A stretch of 50,633 bases of DNA from Ruminococcus champanellensis 18P13 = JCM 17042 (GTDB lineage: Bacteria; Bacillota; Clostridia; Oscillospirales; Ruminococcaceae): NCBI RefSeq assembly GCF_000210095.1, contig NC_021039.1:1902025-1952657 (forward strand), written 5' to 3'. Of the stretch, positions 15,070 to 22,369 are shown piece after piece; the stretch's first letter is position 1; each line of letters starts with the position of its first letter. The position numbers and the translations under genes are program-made. A model generated the notes under the pieces. That model saw only the letters and a list, made by a program, of their open reading frames with translations, made no database searches and was not told where the DNA came from.

Positions 15070-15570
15070 TCACTCCTTTCTGTCCCGCTTCAGCTTCTTG
15101 ACCTCCGCCGAATATTCCAGCCGCTTCAGGGACTCGATCAGCTTGGACCCCTGTTCCTGGGTGAAAAACCGGAACGGGTTTTTCGCCATCATGTTGGGCC
15201 GCTGACCGATGAATCGCTCCGCTGCACCTGCCAGCCGATCCGCCGGCGGCACGTCTGACGGATCCGAAGCACACACACTGTAGATCAGCCGCCAGCATTT
15301 ATTGATCTGGGACGGGGTCATCTGTCCCGGTGGGTATACGCTGGGGTTCGGGGCAGGCCTGCGCCGATGGGTGTCTGCCGGGACGCTCCGTTTGTCCAGC
15401 TCCCGGATCACCTCCCTGGCTTCTGCGGCGGTCAGCTGCCGGATGCTGTCCTTGCCGGTGACGGCATACACCAGGGTGTGCAGGTCGTCGCTCTCGCCCT
15501 TGGTGGACATGCCCAGATCCCGGGCTGCAGCGTAGATCCTGGATATCTGGCTAGCTGATATCGTCGTCAT
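15070..15570 (-). CDS. gemA: GemA / Mu gp16 family regulatory protein
   Basis: A 166-residue protein starting MTTISASQISRIYAAARDLG. It has ESDDLHTLVYAVTGKDSIRQ and LTAAEAREVIRELD, and a C-terminal half with MTPSQINKCWRLIYSV and KNPFRFFTQEQGSKLIESLK. This two-part pattern defines the GemA/gp16 family of Mu-like phages. In Mu, GemA (early/middle region) modulates host gene expression and DNA topology. It lies next to the Mor-type gene, as gemA and mor do in Mu. The start overlaps a small membrane-protein gene. Confidence 0.88.
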   Translation of the reverse strand: MTTISASQISRIYAAARDLGMSTKGESDDLHTLVYAVTGKDSIRQLTAAEAREVIRELDKRSVPADTHRRRPAPNPSVYPPGQMTPSQINKCWRLIYSVCASDPSDVPPADRLAGAAERFIGQRPNMMAKNPFRFFTQEQGSKLIESLKRLEYSAEVKKLKRDRKE

Positions 15571-15652
15571 CGCTGTTACCTCCGATCAATACTGCCATGA
15601 TCAGGGCGCCGGTGATGCCGCCCAGGATCAGGCCAATCAGAAATAGTGCCAT
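15551..15652 (-). CDS. 33-residue membrane protein (DUF3789-like)
   Basis: A short ORF with AAGGAGG eight bases before the ATG encodes one hydrophobic helix (MALFLIGLILGGITGALIMA) followed by an acidic tail (NSDDDDIS). The glycine-spaced helix resembles DUF3789-type micro-proteins common in Firmicutes phages. It overlaps the GemA start by 20 bases. Function unknown. Confidence 0.55.
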   Translation of the reverse strand: MALFLIGLILGGITGALIMAVLIGGNSDDDDIS

Positions 15653-15665
15653 TCTGCATTCCTCC

Positions 15666-15854
15666 TTATCTCGTGCCCTGTTTGTACGATGCACAGGGCT
15701 GGAAGATCCGGGCGTTCAACCCTCTGTCTGTGATGTACTGCATTGCCGCCTGTTCAGCCAGAAAAACCAGATAGACGATTGCGCCGCCTTCTCGCTGGGC
15801 GGCAAGATACCTACCGGTGATCCGGTTCTTGATGCGCCAAATGCGGTAGATCAT
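15666..15854 (-). CDS. Small phage protein of unknown function
   Basis: A 62-residue basic protein (MIYRIWRIKNRITGRYLAAQ, ending IFQPCASYKQGTR) with GAGGAGG before the ATG, overlapping the upstream gene by 4 bases. I recognise no family. It belongs by position to the early/middle accessory block between the two-HTH protein and GemA. Confidence 0.55.
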   Translation of the reverse strand: MIYRIWRIKNRITGRYLAAQREGGAIVYLVFLAEQAAMQYITDRGLNARIFQPCASYKQGTR

Positions 15855-16141
15855 GTGTCGTCCTCCTCGTCAGCTGCGCTGCCGGCTCTCCGGATCACCA
15901 CTTCATAGTGCTCCCCGGAAGCGTCTGTGAATGAGACGGTGGCCTCCTCCAGCCCACACGTTTGCAAAATAGCTATGCTCGTACTGCAGAATGTTGCCAT
16001 TGCTTCTTCGTTGCTTTTAAAATCCACCATATCCCGCTGCATGCTCAGGCTCAGAACATGACCGTCCGCCCGGATCTTTGCAATCGTGTAGGGGTAGTTC
16101 AGGATCTTCTGCTCTACCGCCGCCCATTGTTCCTTCGTCAT
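15851..16141 (-). CDS. Hypothetical phage protein
   Basis: A 96-residue protein beginning MTKEQWAAVEQKILNYPYTI with strand-rich segments (IRADGHVLSLSMQRDMVDFK, ATVSFTDASGEHYEVVIRRA) and an acidic end (AADEEDDT). It has a GAGGTGG site and overlaps the next gene by 4 bases. No family recognised; codon use matches the rest of the prophage. Confidence 0.6.
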   Translation of the reverse strand: MTKEQWAAVEQKILNYPYTIAKIRADGHVLSLSMQRDMVDFKSNEEAMATFCSTSIAILQTCGLEEATVSFTDASGEHYEVVIRRAGSAADEEDDT

Positions 16142-16149
16142 GCGCCACC

Positions 16150-16434
16150 TCAGCTGATGGTCAGCTTCTTGGATGTGCTGCTGGTCAGGTAGTCCTCATA
16201 CAGCGCCTTATGCTGCTGGCTGAACCGCTTGCTGTCAAACCGGGAGGTGGTAACGTCCCTGTACCGCACGGTAAATACATCCACCGTCAGCTCCTCCAGC
16301 CCGAACTGGGTCATGGTGTCCTTGATCCGTGCCTTGGCGGCATCCTGTGCCTCCTTGACCGCACGGATGTCCTGCTCCAGGGACTTGACCGCCAGGATGT
16401 CCTCCAGAACTGCGTCCATATTGATTTTGTCCAT
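16150..16434 (-). CDS. Hypothetical phage protein, helical N-terminus
   Basis: The start at 16434 is eight bases after AAGGAGG; the longer frame has no site. The 94-residue product has an N-terminal helix (AVLEDILAVKSLEQDIRAVK) and a C-terminal part FDSKRFSQQHKALYEDYLTS followed by TSKKLTIS. The latter resembles endings seen on small proteins near phage recombination genes. I cannot name the family. It lies directly after the two-HTH protein in the early block. Confidence 0.55.
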   Translation of the reverse strand: MDKINMDAVLEDILAVKSLEQDIRAVKEAQDAAKARIKDTMTQFGLEELTVDVFTVRYRDVTTSRFDSKRFSQQHKALYEDYLTSSTSKKLTIS

Positions 16435-16517
16435 TTCATGATCCTCCTTATTTTTTATCGTGGCTCTGCGTTCTTGCGGGCTTGCCACCGCCTTTGGCCG
16501 CATTACCGATGCGGGGA

Positions 16518-17042
16518 TTAACCCCGCTGGTAGGCTCGGACATAGCCTTGCAGCTCTGCCAGCTCCGCCTTTGCCTCCTCCTTTCTTGCCTCATAGACTT
16601 CAATTAGCCGCAGCTTGTCGTCAATGGCATCCTGGATGCAGCGCAGGACTGATCCGGGCACCTGTTCCTCCGGCGCTTTCGGAGCGGGAGCAGGCGGGAC
16701 TTCCTGCTCCTCCTTTGCCTTGTCCAGCACATTCTTAACGGTGACAGCGGATACTCCCAGCTCCCTGCCAATGTGGGACAGGGTGCAGCCCTGTGCCCGC
16801 AGCTCCTTTGCTCTTGCGATTTTTTCTTCAGTCATCTTCCTTGTTCTCCTTTCGTGCACCTGCTCGGTGCTGTATCCTTTGGACTTGATGGATGCGATGG
16901 CGTCCACCAGTTCCCCGATTGCGATTTGCAGATCGTGCCGGATCTGCGCTTCCGTCTGACCGCTGCGCAGCTTGTCCAGGATCCGCCGTTCTCCCGGGGT
17001 CAGGGTGGTGGATTTGCCGCCGATGTGTATCCAGTCAGCCAT
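16518..17042 (-). CDS. Phage regulator with two helix-turn-helix segments
   Basis: A 174-residue protein from the ATG at 17042 (MADWIHIGGKSTTLTPGERR). The first HTH-like region reads RILDKLRSGQTEAQIRHDLQ; the second reads RAKELRAQGCTLSHIGRELG followed by VSAVTVKNVLDKAKEE. A Pro/Ala linker and a coiled-coil tail (LIEVYEARKEEAKAELAELQ) follow. It looks like an early regulatory or DNA-binding protein of a Mu-like phage. It is the last intact prophage gene before the boundary at about 17.13 kb; the genes normally preceding it (transposase module) are missing. Confidence 0.65.
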   Translation of the reverse strand: MADWIHIGGKSTTLTPGERRILDKLRSGQTEAQIRHDLQIAIGELVDAIASIKSKGYSTEQVHERRTRKMTEEKIARAKELRAQGCTLSHIGRELGVSAVTVKNVLDKAKEEQEVPPAPAPKAPEEQVPGSVLRCIQDAIDDKLRLIEVYEARKEEAKAELAELQGYVRAYQRG

Positions 17043-17131
17043 GCCGGACACCCCCGATCCAGCGATAGGACGCATGCTCACTGCCTTTCAGCTCCTCCGG
17101 GTATTCTGCATGATCCGGCTGACTGCATCGC
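17035..17131 (-). pseudogene. Truncated 3' end of an upstream prophage reading frame
   Basis: A minus-strand frame overlapping the start of the two-HTH gene reads HAEYPEELKGSEHASYRWIG then GVRHG and a stop, protein-like and in the expected coupling position. Its 5' side runs straight into a CRISPR repeat at 17132, so no start remains. This may be the stump of the next early gene. Confidence 0.4.
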
Positions 17132-17229
17132 GTCACGCCCTACACGGGCGTGTGAGTTGAAATTCGCTGACGGCTGTACAGCATATCCTGCCCACCGGTC
17201 ACGCCCTACACGGGCGTGTGAGTTGAAAT
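17132..17229 (+). CRISPR. Two-repeat, one-spacer CRISPR array, type I-C-like repeat
   Basis: Two identical 32-base repeats (17132-17163, 17198-17229) begin GTCACGCCCTACACGGGCG and end GTGAGTTGAAAT. They contain the palindrome CGCCC-TACAC-GGGCG and the GTTGAAAT end typical of type I-C repeats. The single spacer (17164-17197) is 34 bases, also usual for I-C. No cas gene is in the window. The second repeat is followed by a T6 run. It sits exactly where the prophage genes stop. Confidence 0.85.
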
Positions 17230-17233
17230 TTTT

Positions 17234-17309
17234 TGGCATAAATAAAACGCCCTTGCAAGGAAGTTTAAATACGGTTTATGGCATACGAAAAGCACCCCTA
17301 GGGGGTGCT
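17234..17309 (-). repeat. Dispersed repeat copy B with terminator hairpins
   Basis: Nearly identical to 7673-7748, same orientation. It retains the AAAAGCACCCC stem start and GGGGTGCT, although the trailing arm differs after 17309 and the second hairpin has mutated bases. It follows the CRISPR array by four bases. Confidence 0.8.
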
Positions 17310-17438
17310 GATCTTTTCGACATCCGCTCGTTTGCACTCAAACAACTTCCACTTTCCACCGTATCCGCCGGGAGTGTTCTCTGCATTGCTTTCTATCGTG
17401 TAAATGTTTTCGCTGTTTACGCATGCTATATTACGCAT
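17298..17438 (-). CDS. 46-codon ORF in a decayed promoter/terminator cassette
   Basis: The ORF encodes MRNIACVNSENIYTIESNAE then NTPGGYGGKWKLFECKRADV and ends inside the copy B terminator. The composition looks protein-like, but there is no ribosome site. An upstream in-frame extension to 17498 runs through the old promoter. It lies between a degenerate copy of the MuF-junction promoter and the repeat, the slot held by the immunity gene in the intact cassette. Probably a remnant of a toxin or immunity gene. Confidence 0.3.
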   Translation of the reverse strand: MRNIACVNSENIYTIESNAENTPGGYGGKWKLFECKRADVEKISTP

Positions 17439-17451
17439 TGCTTGTCTGATT

Positions 17452-17480
17452 GTTATGATACACCATACTGGATTTGTCAA
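17452..17480 (-). promoter_or_regulatory. Degenerate copy of the MuF internal promoter region
   Basis: Minus-strand TTGACA (17480-17475) and the surrounding bases 17462-17499 align with 8391-8429 of the MuF gene, including codons for RKRVDKS. The -10 is weakened to CATAAC or TATCAT-like sequences, so activity is doubtful. Confidence 0.45.
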
Positions 17481-17502
17481 CACGTTTGCGGGTCGCAAGT
17501 AT

Positions 17503-18252
17503 TTAAATCTGTTCCGCAGTGCTGTTCCCGAACGCTTCCCGGTACTTGCCGGGCGTCATGCCGGTCAGCCGGCGAAATGTACTGGTGAAAGCGCTTTGGG
17601 AGGAAAAGCCCAGGGACAGCGAGATTTCCAGATAGGAAAAATCGGAATATGCCAGCATGTTTTTTGCGGCATTGACTCTGGCGTGGATGATGAACTGCCG
17701 AAAGGGCATGCCCACCTCTTTGGAAAATAGCTTGGAAAGATATGTGGGGTGGATCTGTAAATAGGCTGCCGCCCCCTCAATGGTCATCTTTTCCTGCAAA
17801 TGCTCATAAATATAGTCCATGCATTTTCTCACATGAATAGACCCCACATGTTCTTTTTTGATCTCCCGCATCCGTTCCGCATAGTCCAGCTGCATTTCTC
17901 CCAGCATATCGATCATCCTGTCAATGCGCTCACATTCATCCGCCCGCTGAATGTAAATATCACTGAGGGTGTAGGCAAGATCGTGGCTCATGCCGTTTTC
18001 CACGCAGACCCGTGAGATCAGCGCCACCGCAACGATAAGGTGATAGCGCACATTCTTGACCGGATCTTTTGAAAGGGTGCCCTGACCCTGGTAGAAATTC
18101 TGTTTGATCCCGGCGATATTCTCTCGGACTTTTTTTACATCTCCGGAGCTGATGATCTTGTATTTTTCAAATTCACTGCTGAAGGAGATCCGGTGAAAGC
18201 CCTCCTCACGCTGCAAATAAAGACGATAATTCAAATCCCGATTGGTGTTCAT
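17503..18252 (-). CDS. AraC-family transcription regulator
   Basis: A 249-residue protein. The last 100 residues form an AraC/XylS DNA-binding domain with two HTH units (EGAAAYLQIHPTYLSKLFSK and YLEISLSLGFSSQSAFTSTF, then FRRLTGMTPGKYRE). The N-terminal part (YIQRADECERIDRMIDMLGE) is helical and not a classic cupin. It is divergent from a MATE exporter gene, suggesting it controls that gene and perhaps itself. It has an AGGAGG site. It is the first apparently host gene after the prophage boundary. Confidence 0.85.
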   Translation of the reverse strand: MNTNRDLNYRLYLQREEGFHRISFSSEFEKYKIISSGDVKKVRENIAGIKQNFYQGQGTLSKDPVKNVRYHLIVAVALISRVCVENGMSHDLAYTLSDIYIQRADECERIDRMIDMLGEMQLDYAERMREIKKEHVGSIHVRKCMDYIYEHLQEKMTIEGAAAYLQIHPTYLSKLFSKEVGMPFRQFIIHARVNAAKNMLAYSDFSYLEISLSLGFSSQSAFTSTFRRLTGMTPGKYREAFGNSTAEQI

Positions 18253-18287
18253 AACTACATCCTCCTGAACTTTATGTTTCTTCTGCG

Positions 18288-18354
18288 ATTATACCATACT
18301 TCTGATAAAAATACCACAGTTCTGATATAAAAATATCGGACAGATTTATATAAT
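18288..18354. promoter_or_regulatory. Divergent AraC/MATE promoter region with direct repeats
   Basis: Minus-strand TATAAT (18293-18288) can serve the AraC gene and plus-strand TATAAT (18349-18354) the MATE gene; both lack good -35 boxes, consistent with activator use. Between them TTCTGATAAAAATA and TTCTGATATAAAAATA recur about 20 bases apart (18299-18313, 18319-18335), a spacing suited to an AraC-type dimer. Confidence 0.5.
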
Positions 18355-18383
18355 GGTGTTGTTCATAGAAAGGAGGCATGGCT

Positions 18384-19757
18384 ATGGCACAAACCTATGA
18401 TTTGACAAGAGGAAATCCCACAAAACTGATTTTAACGTTTTTCTTTCCTATGCTTTTTACCAATATGCTACAGCAAATATACTCCATTGCCGATACCGCC
18501 ATCGTAGGAAAGGGACTTGGGGATGATGCGCTGGCGGCTGTGGGAAATATGTCGTCCTTGACATTCCTGGTGATTGGCTTTTCCATCGGACTGACCAATG
18601 GCTTTTCGATCCTTACTGCTCAATATTATGGGGCAGGCAATCAGAAGAATCTGCGCCGCTCTGTGGCATCCGCCATTCTGTTGGCGTTTGGCATGACGGC
18701 TTTGCTTACGATCGTCAGCATGCTCTTTCTCCGGCAGGTGCTTCTTCTGCTGCAAACTCCGGAAAAGATCATGCAGGACAGTCTGACTTATGGCTACGTC
18801 ATTTTCGGAGGACTTGCAGCCAGCATCGCCTACAATCTGTGCGCAAGCATCCTCCGTGCCCTGGGGGACAGCAAGACGCCGTTTTATGCCATCGTTGTTT
18901 CCACCGTTCTGAATATCATACTGGACTCCCTGTGCGTATTTGTGTTCAAGACGGGCGTGGGCGGTCCGGCGGCAGTGACCGTGCTGGCACAGGTGGTTTC
19001 TGCGGCGATCTGTTTCCAGAAGCTGCGCCACATTGAATTGATCCGGGTTACACGGGAGGATTTCCGGAACATCGGAAGCATGATCCTGAATCTTCTGAAA
19101 AACGGAATCCCTATGGCTATTATGAATTCCATTACCGCAGTGGGATGCATGACCGTCCAGTATTTTGTAAACGGTATGGGCGTGGTGTACACCTCCGCAT
19201 ACTCTGCATGCAGCAAGTATATCAATCTGTTTATGCAGCCGGCATGCACTGCCGGGTACACCATGTCCGCCTTTACCAGTCAGAATTACGGCGCAAAACA
19301 ATACGATAGAATCCTCAGCGGCTTGAAGGTATGTCTGTCCATTGCAGCCTTATCCTATATTCTGCTGGGATCCTTCATGGTACTGTTCCCAAGACTGCTT
19401 GCGTCCCTGATGCTCAACGGCAGTGAACAGATAGAGCTTGCAGCCGGATTCCTTGTAAAATGCGGTTTCATGATTTTTACAGTGGACTTTCTGTTTGTAT
19501 TCCGCAGTGGCTGCCAGGGGATGGGGAAGCCTATGCTGCCCATGGTGTCCGGTGTGGTAGAAATGGCGTTCAGAATCCTCGTGATTGCCCTGTTTATCGG
19601 CAAAATCGGATTTGATGCAACGGTGTATGCGGAAATCGCTGCATGGGTCGGGGCACTGACTCTGAATGCAGGAGCGTTCACCTATTATATTTTGCAAAAA
19701 ACCCATGGGAATCGTGTGCCGATATGTAGTGTCGCCTTAAAATCAAGCGATAGGTAA
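18384..19757 (+). CDS. MATE family multidrug efflux transporter
   Basis: A 457-residue polytopic membrane protein from the ATG at 18384, seven bases after GGAGG; an ATG two codons upstream is too close. The N-terminus LTRGNPTKLILTFFFPMLFT and IYSIADTAIVGKGLGDDALA are typical of MATE exporters, as are ASILRALGDSKTPFYAIVVS and the 12-helix pattern. These proteins export drugs or cationic metabolites using Na+ or H+ gradients. It is divergent from an AraC regulator and followed by its own terminator. Confidence 0.9.
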   Translation: MAQTYDLTRGNPTKLILTFFFPMLFTNMLQQIYSIADTAIVGKGLGDDALAAVGNMSSLTFLVIGFSIGLTNGFSILTAQYYGAGNQKNLRRSVASAILLAFGMTALLTIVSMLFLRQVLLLLQTPEKIMQDSLTYGYVIFGGLAASIAYNLCASILRALGDSKTPFYAIVVSTVLNIILDSLCVFVFKTGVGGPAAVTVLAQVVSAAICFQKLRHIELIRVTREDFRNIGSMILNLLKNGIPMAIMNSITAVGCMTVQYFVNGMGVVYTSAYSACSKYINLFMQPACTAGYTMSAFTSQNYGAKQYDRILSGLKVCLSIAALSYILLGSFMVLFPRLLASLMLNGSEQIELAAGFLVKCGFMIFTVDFLFVFRSGCQGMGKPMLPMVSGVVEMAFRILVIALFIGKIGFDATVYAEIAAWVGALTLNAGAFTYYILQKTHGNRVPICSVALKSSDR

Positions 19758-19780
19758 CAATCTCTGCATCAATCAGAACA

Positions 19781-19822
19781 GCACCGTACAAGGCTTGTCC
19801 AGGGCTTTGTGCGGTGTTTTTT
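19781..19822 (+). terminator. Intrinsic terminator after the MATE gene
   Basis: CACCGTACAA pairs with TTGTGCGGTG (one wobble) across a loop, followed by TTTTTT at 19817-19822. Confidence 0.8.
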
Positions 19823-19865
19823 CGCACTAGATGAATTTTCCATACAAAGTTTTTAGGGTATTGCC

Positions 19866-19913
19866 TTGACTTTCATAGGAGAATGAGGTATAATGAATAT
19901 GCAATTGAATTGC
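19866..19913 (+). promoter_or_regulatory. Promoter and palindromic operator of the XRE-ImmA-polymerase operon
   Basis: TTGACT (19866-19871), a 17-base spacer and TATAAT (19889-19894) form a strong promoter. At the expected start point lies the palindrome GCAATT-G-AATTGC (19901-19913), a good autoregulatory operator for the XRE protein. No GAAC-N4-GTTC LexA box is seen. The promoter also shows that an ATG at 19883 cannot be the start of the first gene. Confidence 0.75.
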
Positions 19914-19936
19914 GTATTGCAGGGATGGAGGGCTCC

Positions 19937-20350
19937 ATGAAATTTGCAGAAAAAATCAGAATCCTGCGGATCCAGCAGGGGAAAACCCAGCAGGCTGTTG
20001 CGGACGGGATCCATGTATCCCTGCGCACCTATGTTTCCTATGAGCAGGAAGGACGGTACCCACGGAATCGGGAGATCTACGACAGAATGGCAGCGTATTT
20101 CGGAGTGGAGAAAAATTATCTGATGGCGGAGGATGAATCCTTTGTGACCCAGGCATCGGAGCAATTCGGAAGCCGGGGCAAGCAGCAGGCAGAGGCACTG
20201 GTGGCGGAACTGACCGGTTTGTTTGCAGGGGGAGAGCTGTCGGAAAATGACCGGGATGCGGTGATGATCGCCCTGCAGAAGGCGTATTTTGACTGTAAGG
20301 AGGACAATCAGAAGTATGTGTCCAGCAGTCGTCGCAAGAAAGAGGAGTAG
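19937..20350 (+). CDS. XRE-family transcriptional repressor
   Basis: A 137-residue protein from the ATG at 19937, after GGAGGG and downstream of the promoter. Residues 5-60 are a Cro/C1-type HTH (IRILRIQQGKTQQAVADGIH, SLRTYVSYEQEGRYP). The C-terminal part has a helical region LFAGGELSENDRDAVMIALQ. The next gene encodes an ImmA/IrrE metalloprotease, the known partner type that cleaves such repressors (ImmR/ImmA, DdrO/IrrE). Predicted to repress its own operon, which carries a translesion polymerase. A lysogeny repressor origin is possible but no phage genes adjoin it. Confidence 0.85.
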   Translation: MKFAEKIRILRIQQGKTQQAVADGIHVSLRTYVSYEQEGRYPRNREIYDRMAAYFGVEKNYLMAEDESFVTQASEQFGSRGKQQAEALVAELTGLFAGGELSENDRDAVMIALQKAYFDCKEDNQKYVSSSRRKKEE

Positions 20351-20351
20351 T

Positions 20352-20873
20352 ATGGATCCCAGTACAGTTTATCGGCAGGTGCAGGCGCTGATCCGGCACT
20401 GGGGTACCAGCGATCCGGTGCGGCTTGCGGCGGATATGGGGATCCGGGTGTATGACTGCCCGGATTTCCGTGACCTGCTGGGTATGTATACTTACCGTTG
20501 GAAGCATCGGATCGTACTGATGAATCCCAACGTCAGTGAGGATCTGTACCGGATGGTGCTTGCCCATGAGCTGGGGCATGATCAGCTGCATCGTCAGCTT
20601 GCCGGGGGAGAGGGGCTGCAGGAATTTCAGCTGTTCCGGATGGCAGGTCGGACGGAGTATGAGGCCAATGCATTTGCCGCCCATCTGCTGATCGATGATG
20701 GGGAATTGGCAGAGCTTGTCCGGGAAGGCTATGATGCAGAAGCGGCTGCCAGTATGCTTTGCGTGGATGTGAACCTGCTGCTGATCAAAGTACAGCAAAT
20801 GCAGAAGCTGGGTGTGCCCTTAAAGCTGCCCTATGCACCGGATGGTGCTTTTTTCAGAAACGTTCGGGAATAA
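20352..20873 (+). CDS. ImmA/IrrE family metallo-endopeptidase
   Basis: A 173-residue protein starting MDPSTVYRQVQALIRHWG after GAGGAG, one base beyond the repressor stop. The zinc site MVLAHELGHDQLH (HExxH) and the downstream EYEANAFAAHLLID with its glutamate are diagnostic. Enzymes of this family cleave XRE repressors after DNA damage or related signals. Being co-transcribed with an XRE gene, it is expected to relieve repression of the operon. An in-frame extension upstream lies within the repressor gene and is not used. Confidence 0.88.
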   Translation: MDPSTVYRQVQALIRHWGTSDPVRLAADMGIRVYDCPDFRDLLGMYTYRWKHRIVLMNPNVSEDLYRMVLAHELGHDQLHRQLAGGEGLQEFQLFRMAGRTEYEANAFAAHLLIDDGELAELVREGYDAEAAASMLCVDVNLLLIKVQQMQKLGVPLKLPYAPDGAFFRNVRE

Positions 20874-20893
20874 CAGGTGTTGGAGGTGATCCT

Positions 20894-22369
20894 GTGGGAG
20901 TCTATATTGCAATTGATCTGAAAAGTTTTTACGCTTCGGTGGAATGCGTGGACCGAGGATTGGATCCGCTGAACACGAACCTGGTGGTGGCGGACGAGAG
21001 CCGCACGGAGAAAACCATCTGCCTGGCGGTGACTCCTTCCCTGAAGGCATATGGCATTCCCGGCAGAGCCCGCCTGTTTGAAGTGATCCAGAAGGTAAAG
21101 GAGGTGAACCGTGCCCGGCTGCGGCGTGTGGGCACCTTTACAGGGGAGTCCTATCTGGCGGATGCGCTGAACCGGGATCCGGGGCTGAAGCTGTCCTTTC
21201 TGACGGCTCCGCCCAGGATGGCAAAGTACATGGAGATCTCCACCAAGATTTTCAACATCTATATGCGCTACATCGCCCCGGAGGATATCCATGTATACTC
21301 TATTGACGAGGTATTCATTGACGCTGCCGGGTATCTGAAAACCTACCGCTGTACCGCCAGAGAGCTTGCTATGCGTATGATCCGGGATGTACTGCGGGAA
21401 ACCGGTATTACGGCAACCGCCGGTATTGGTACGAATCTGTATCTGGCAAAGATTGCGATGGATATTGTGGCAAAGCATATGCCGGCGGACGAAAATGGCG
21501 TGCGGATCGCCGAGCTGGACGAGATGGCCTATCGGCAGCAGCTTTGGTCCCACCGTCCCATTACGGATTTCTGGCGGGTGGGGAAGGGCATCGCCAAAAA
21601 ACTGGAGGCAGCGTATCTGTATACCATGGGGGATGTGGCACGGGCATCGGAGTGCAACGAAAAGAAGCTGTATCAGATGTTCGGGGTCAATGCGGAGCTG
21701 CTGATCGATCATGCCTGGGGCTGGGAGCCTTGCCGGATCCGGGATATCAAGGCATACCAGCCGGAGACGCACAGCTTGAGTCAGGGGCAGGTGCTGCCGG
21801 AGCCTTATTCCTTTGCAAAGGGCAGGCTGATTGTCCGGGAAATGGCGGAGCAGTTGGTGCTGGATCTGGTGCGAAAGGGCGTGGTAGCGGATCAGATGGT
21901 GCTGACAGTGGGATATGATTACACGGGTATCCCGGAGGATTATGCCGGCACTCTGGAGCGGAACCATTATGGCAAGACAGTGCCCAAAATGGCACATGGC
22001 TCCACGAATCTGGGGCGGTTTACTGCTTCTGCCCGGACGATGGTGCCGGCGGTAGTGCGGCTGTATGAGGAGATCGTGGACAAGCGGCTGCTGGTGCGGC
22101 GGATGTATGTGGTGGCAAATCATGTGATCCGGGAACAGGATTTGCCCCGGGATACCTGCATGCAGCTGGATTTGTTTACGGATCCTGCGGAACAGGCGGA
22201 GCGGCATGCAGCACAGCAGCAAGCAGAGCAGCAGGAAAAGTCCCTGCAAAAAACCATCCTGGCGATGCAGCAGCGTTACGGCAAAAACGCTGTCCTCAAG
22301 GGCATGAATTTGCAGGAGGGCGCAACTGCCATTGCCCGGAATGGGCAGGTAGGAGGGCATCGGGCATGA
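20894..22369 (+). CDS. Y-family DNA polymerase (UmuC/DinB-like)
   Basis: A 491-residue protein with a GTG start at 20894, seven bases after GGAGG. The N-terminus VYIAIDLKSFYASVECVDRG carries the first catalytic Asp and the Y-family steric-gate region. DIHVYSIDEVFIDAAGYL holds the acidic catalytic pair, and TATAGIGTNLYLAKIAMDIV plus the helix-hairpin-helix region (FWRVGKGIAKKLEAAYLYTM) follow. The little-finger domain and a long Gln-rich tail end the protein. QLDLFTDP near the C-terminus resembles a beta-clamp binding motif. It is like UvrX/UmuC proteins that copy damaged DNA. It overlaps the YolD-like gene by 4 bases. Confidence 0.92.
   Translation: MGVYIAIDLKSFYASVECVDRGLDPLNTNLVVADESRTEKTICLAVTPSLKAYGIPGRARLFEVIQKVKEVNRARLRRVGTFTGESYLADALNRDPGLKLSFLTAPPRMAKYMEISTKIFNIYMRYIAPEDIHVYSIDEVFIDAAGYLKTYRCTARELAMRMIRDVLRETGITATAGIGTNLYLAKIAMDIVAKHMPADENGVRIAELDEMAYRQQLWSHRPITDFWRVGKGIAKKLEAAYLYTMGDVARASECNEKKLYQMFGVNAELLIDHAWGWEPCRIRDIKAYQPETHSLSQGQVLPEPYSFAKGRLIVREMAEQLVLDLVRKGVVADQMVLTVGYDYTGIPEDYAGTLERNHYGKTVPKMAHGSTNLGRFTASARTMVPAVVRLYEEIVDKRLLVRRMYVVANHVIREQDLPRDTCMQLDLFTDPAEQAERHAAQQQAEQQEKSLQKTILAMQQRYGKNAVLKGMNLQEGATAIARNGQVGGHRA

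Noticed and set aside
17164-17197. Self-targeting spacer against the adjacent prophage
   Set aside because: I could not find the spacer or its complement elsewhere in the window by eye. A full search is needed for the rest of the genome.
19937-20873. XRE/ImmA pair as the missing lysogeny module of the prophage
   Set aside because: It is on the opposite strand, separated from the prophage by AraC and MATE genes, and is operon-linked to a polymerase and sfsA. Phage origin cannot be excluded but is not the simplest reading.
20831-22360. Long minus-strand frames opposite host genes (also 35701-36705, 42280-43668, 45357-46571, 46584-47867)
   Set aside because: All are antisense to strongly supported genes (Y-family polymerase, symporter, carboxypeptidase, dapF, dapL) and have compositions typical of shadow frames.
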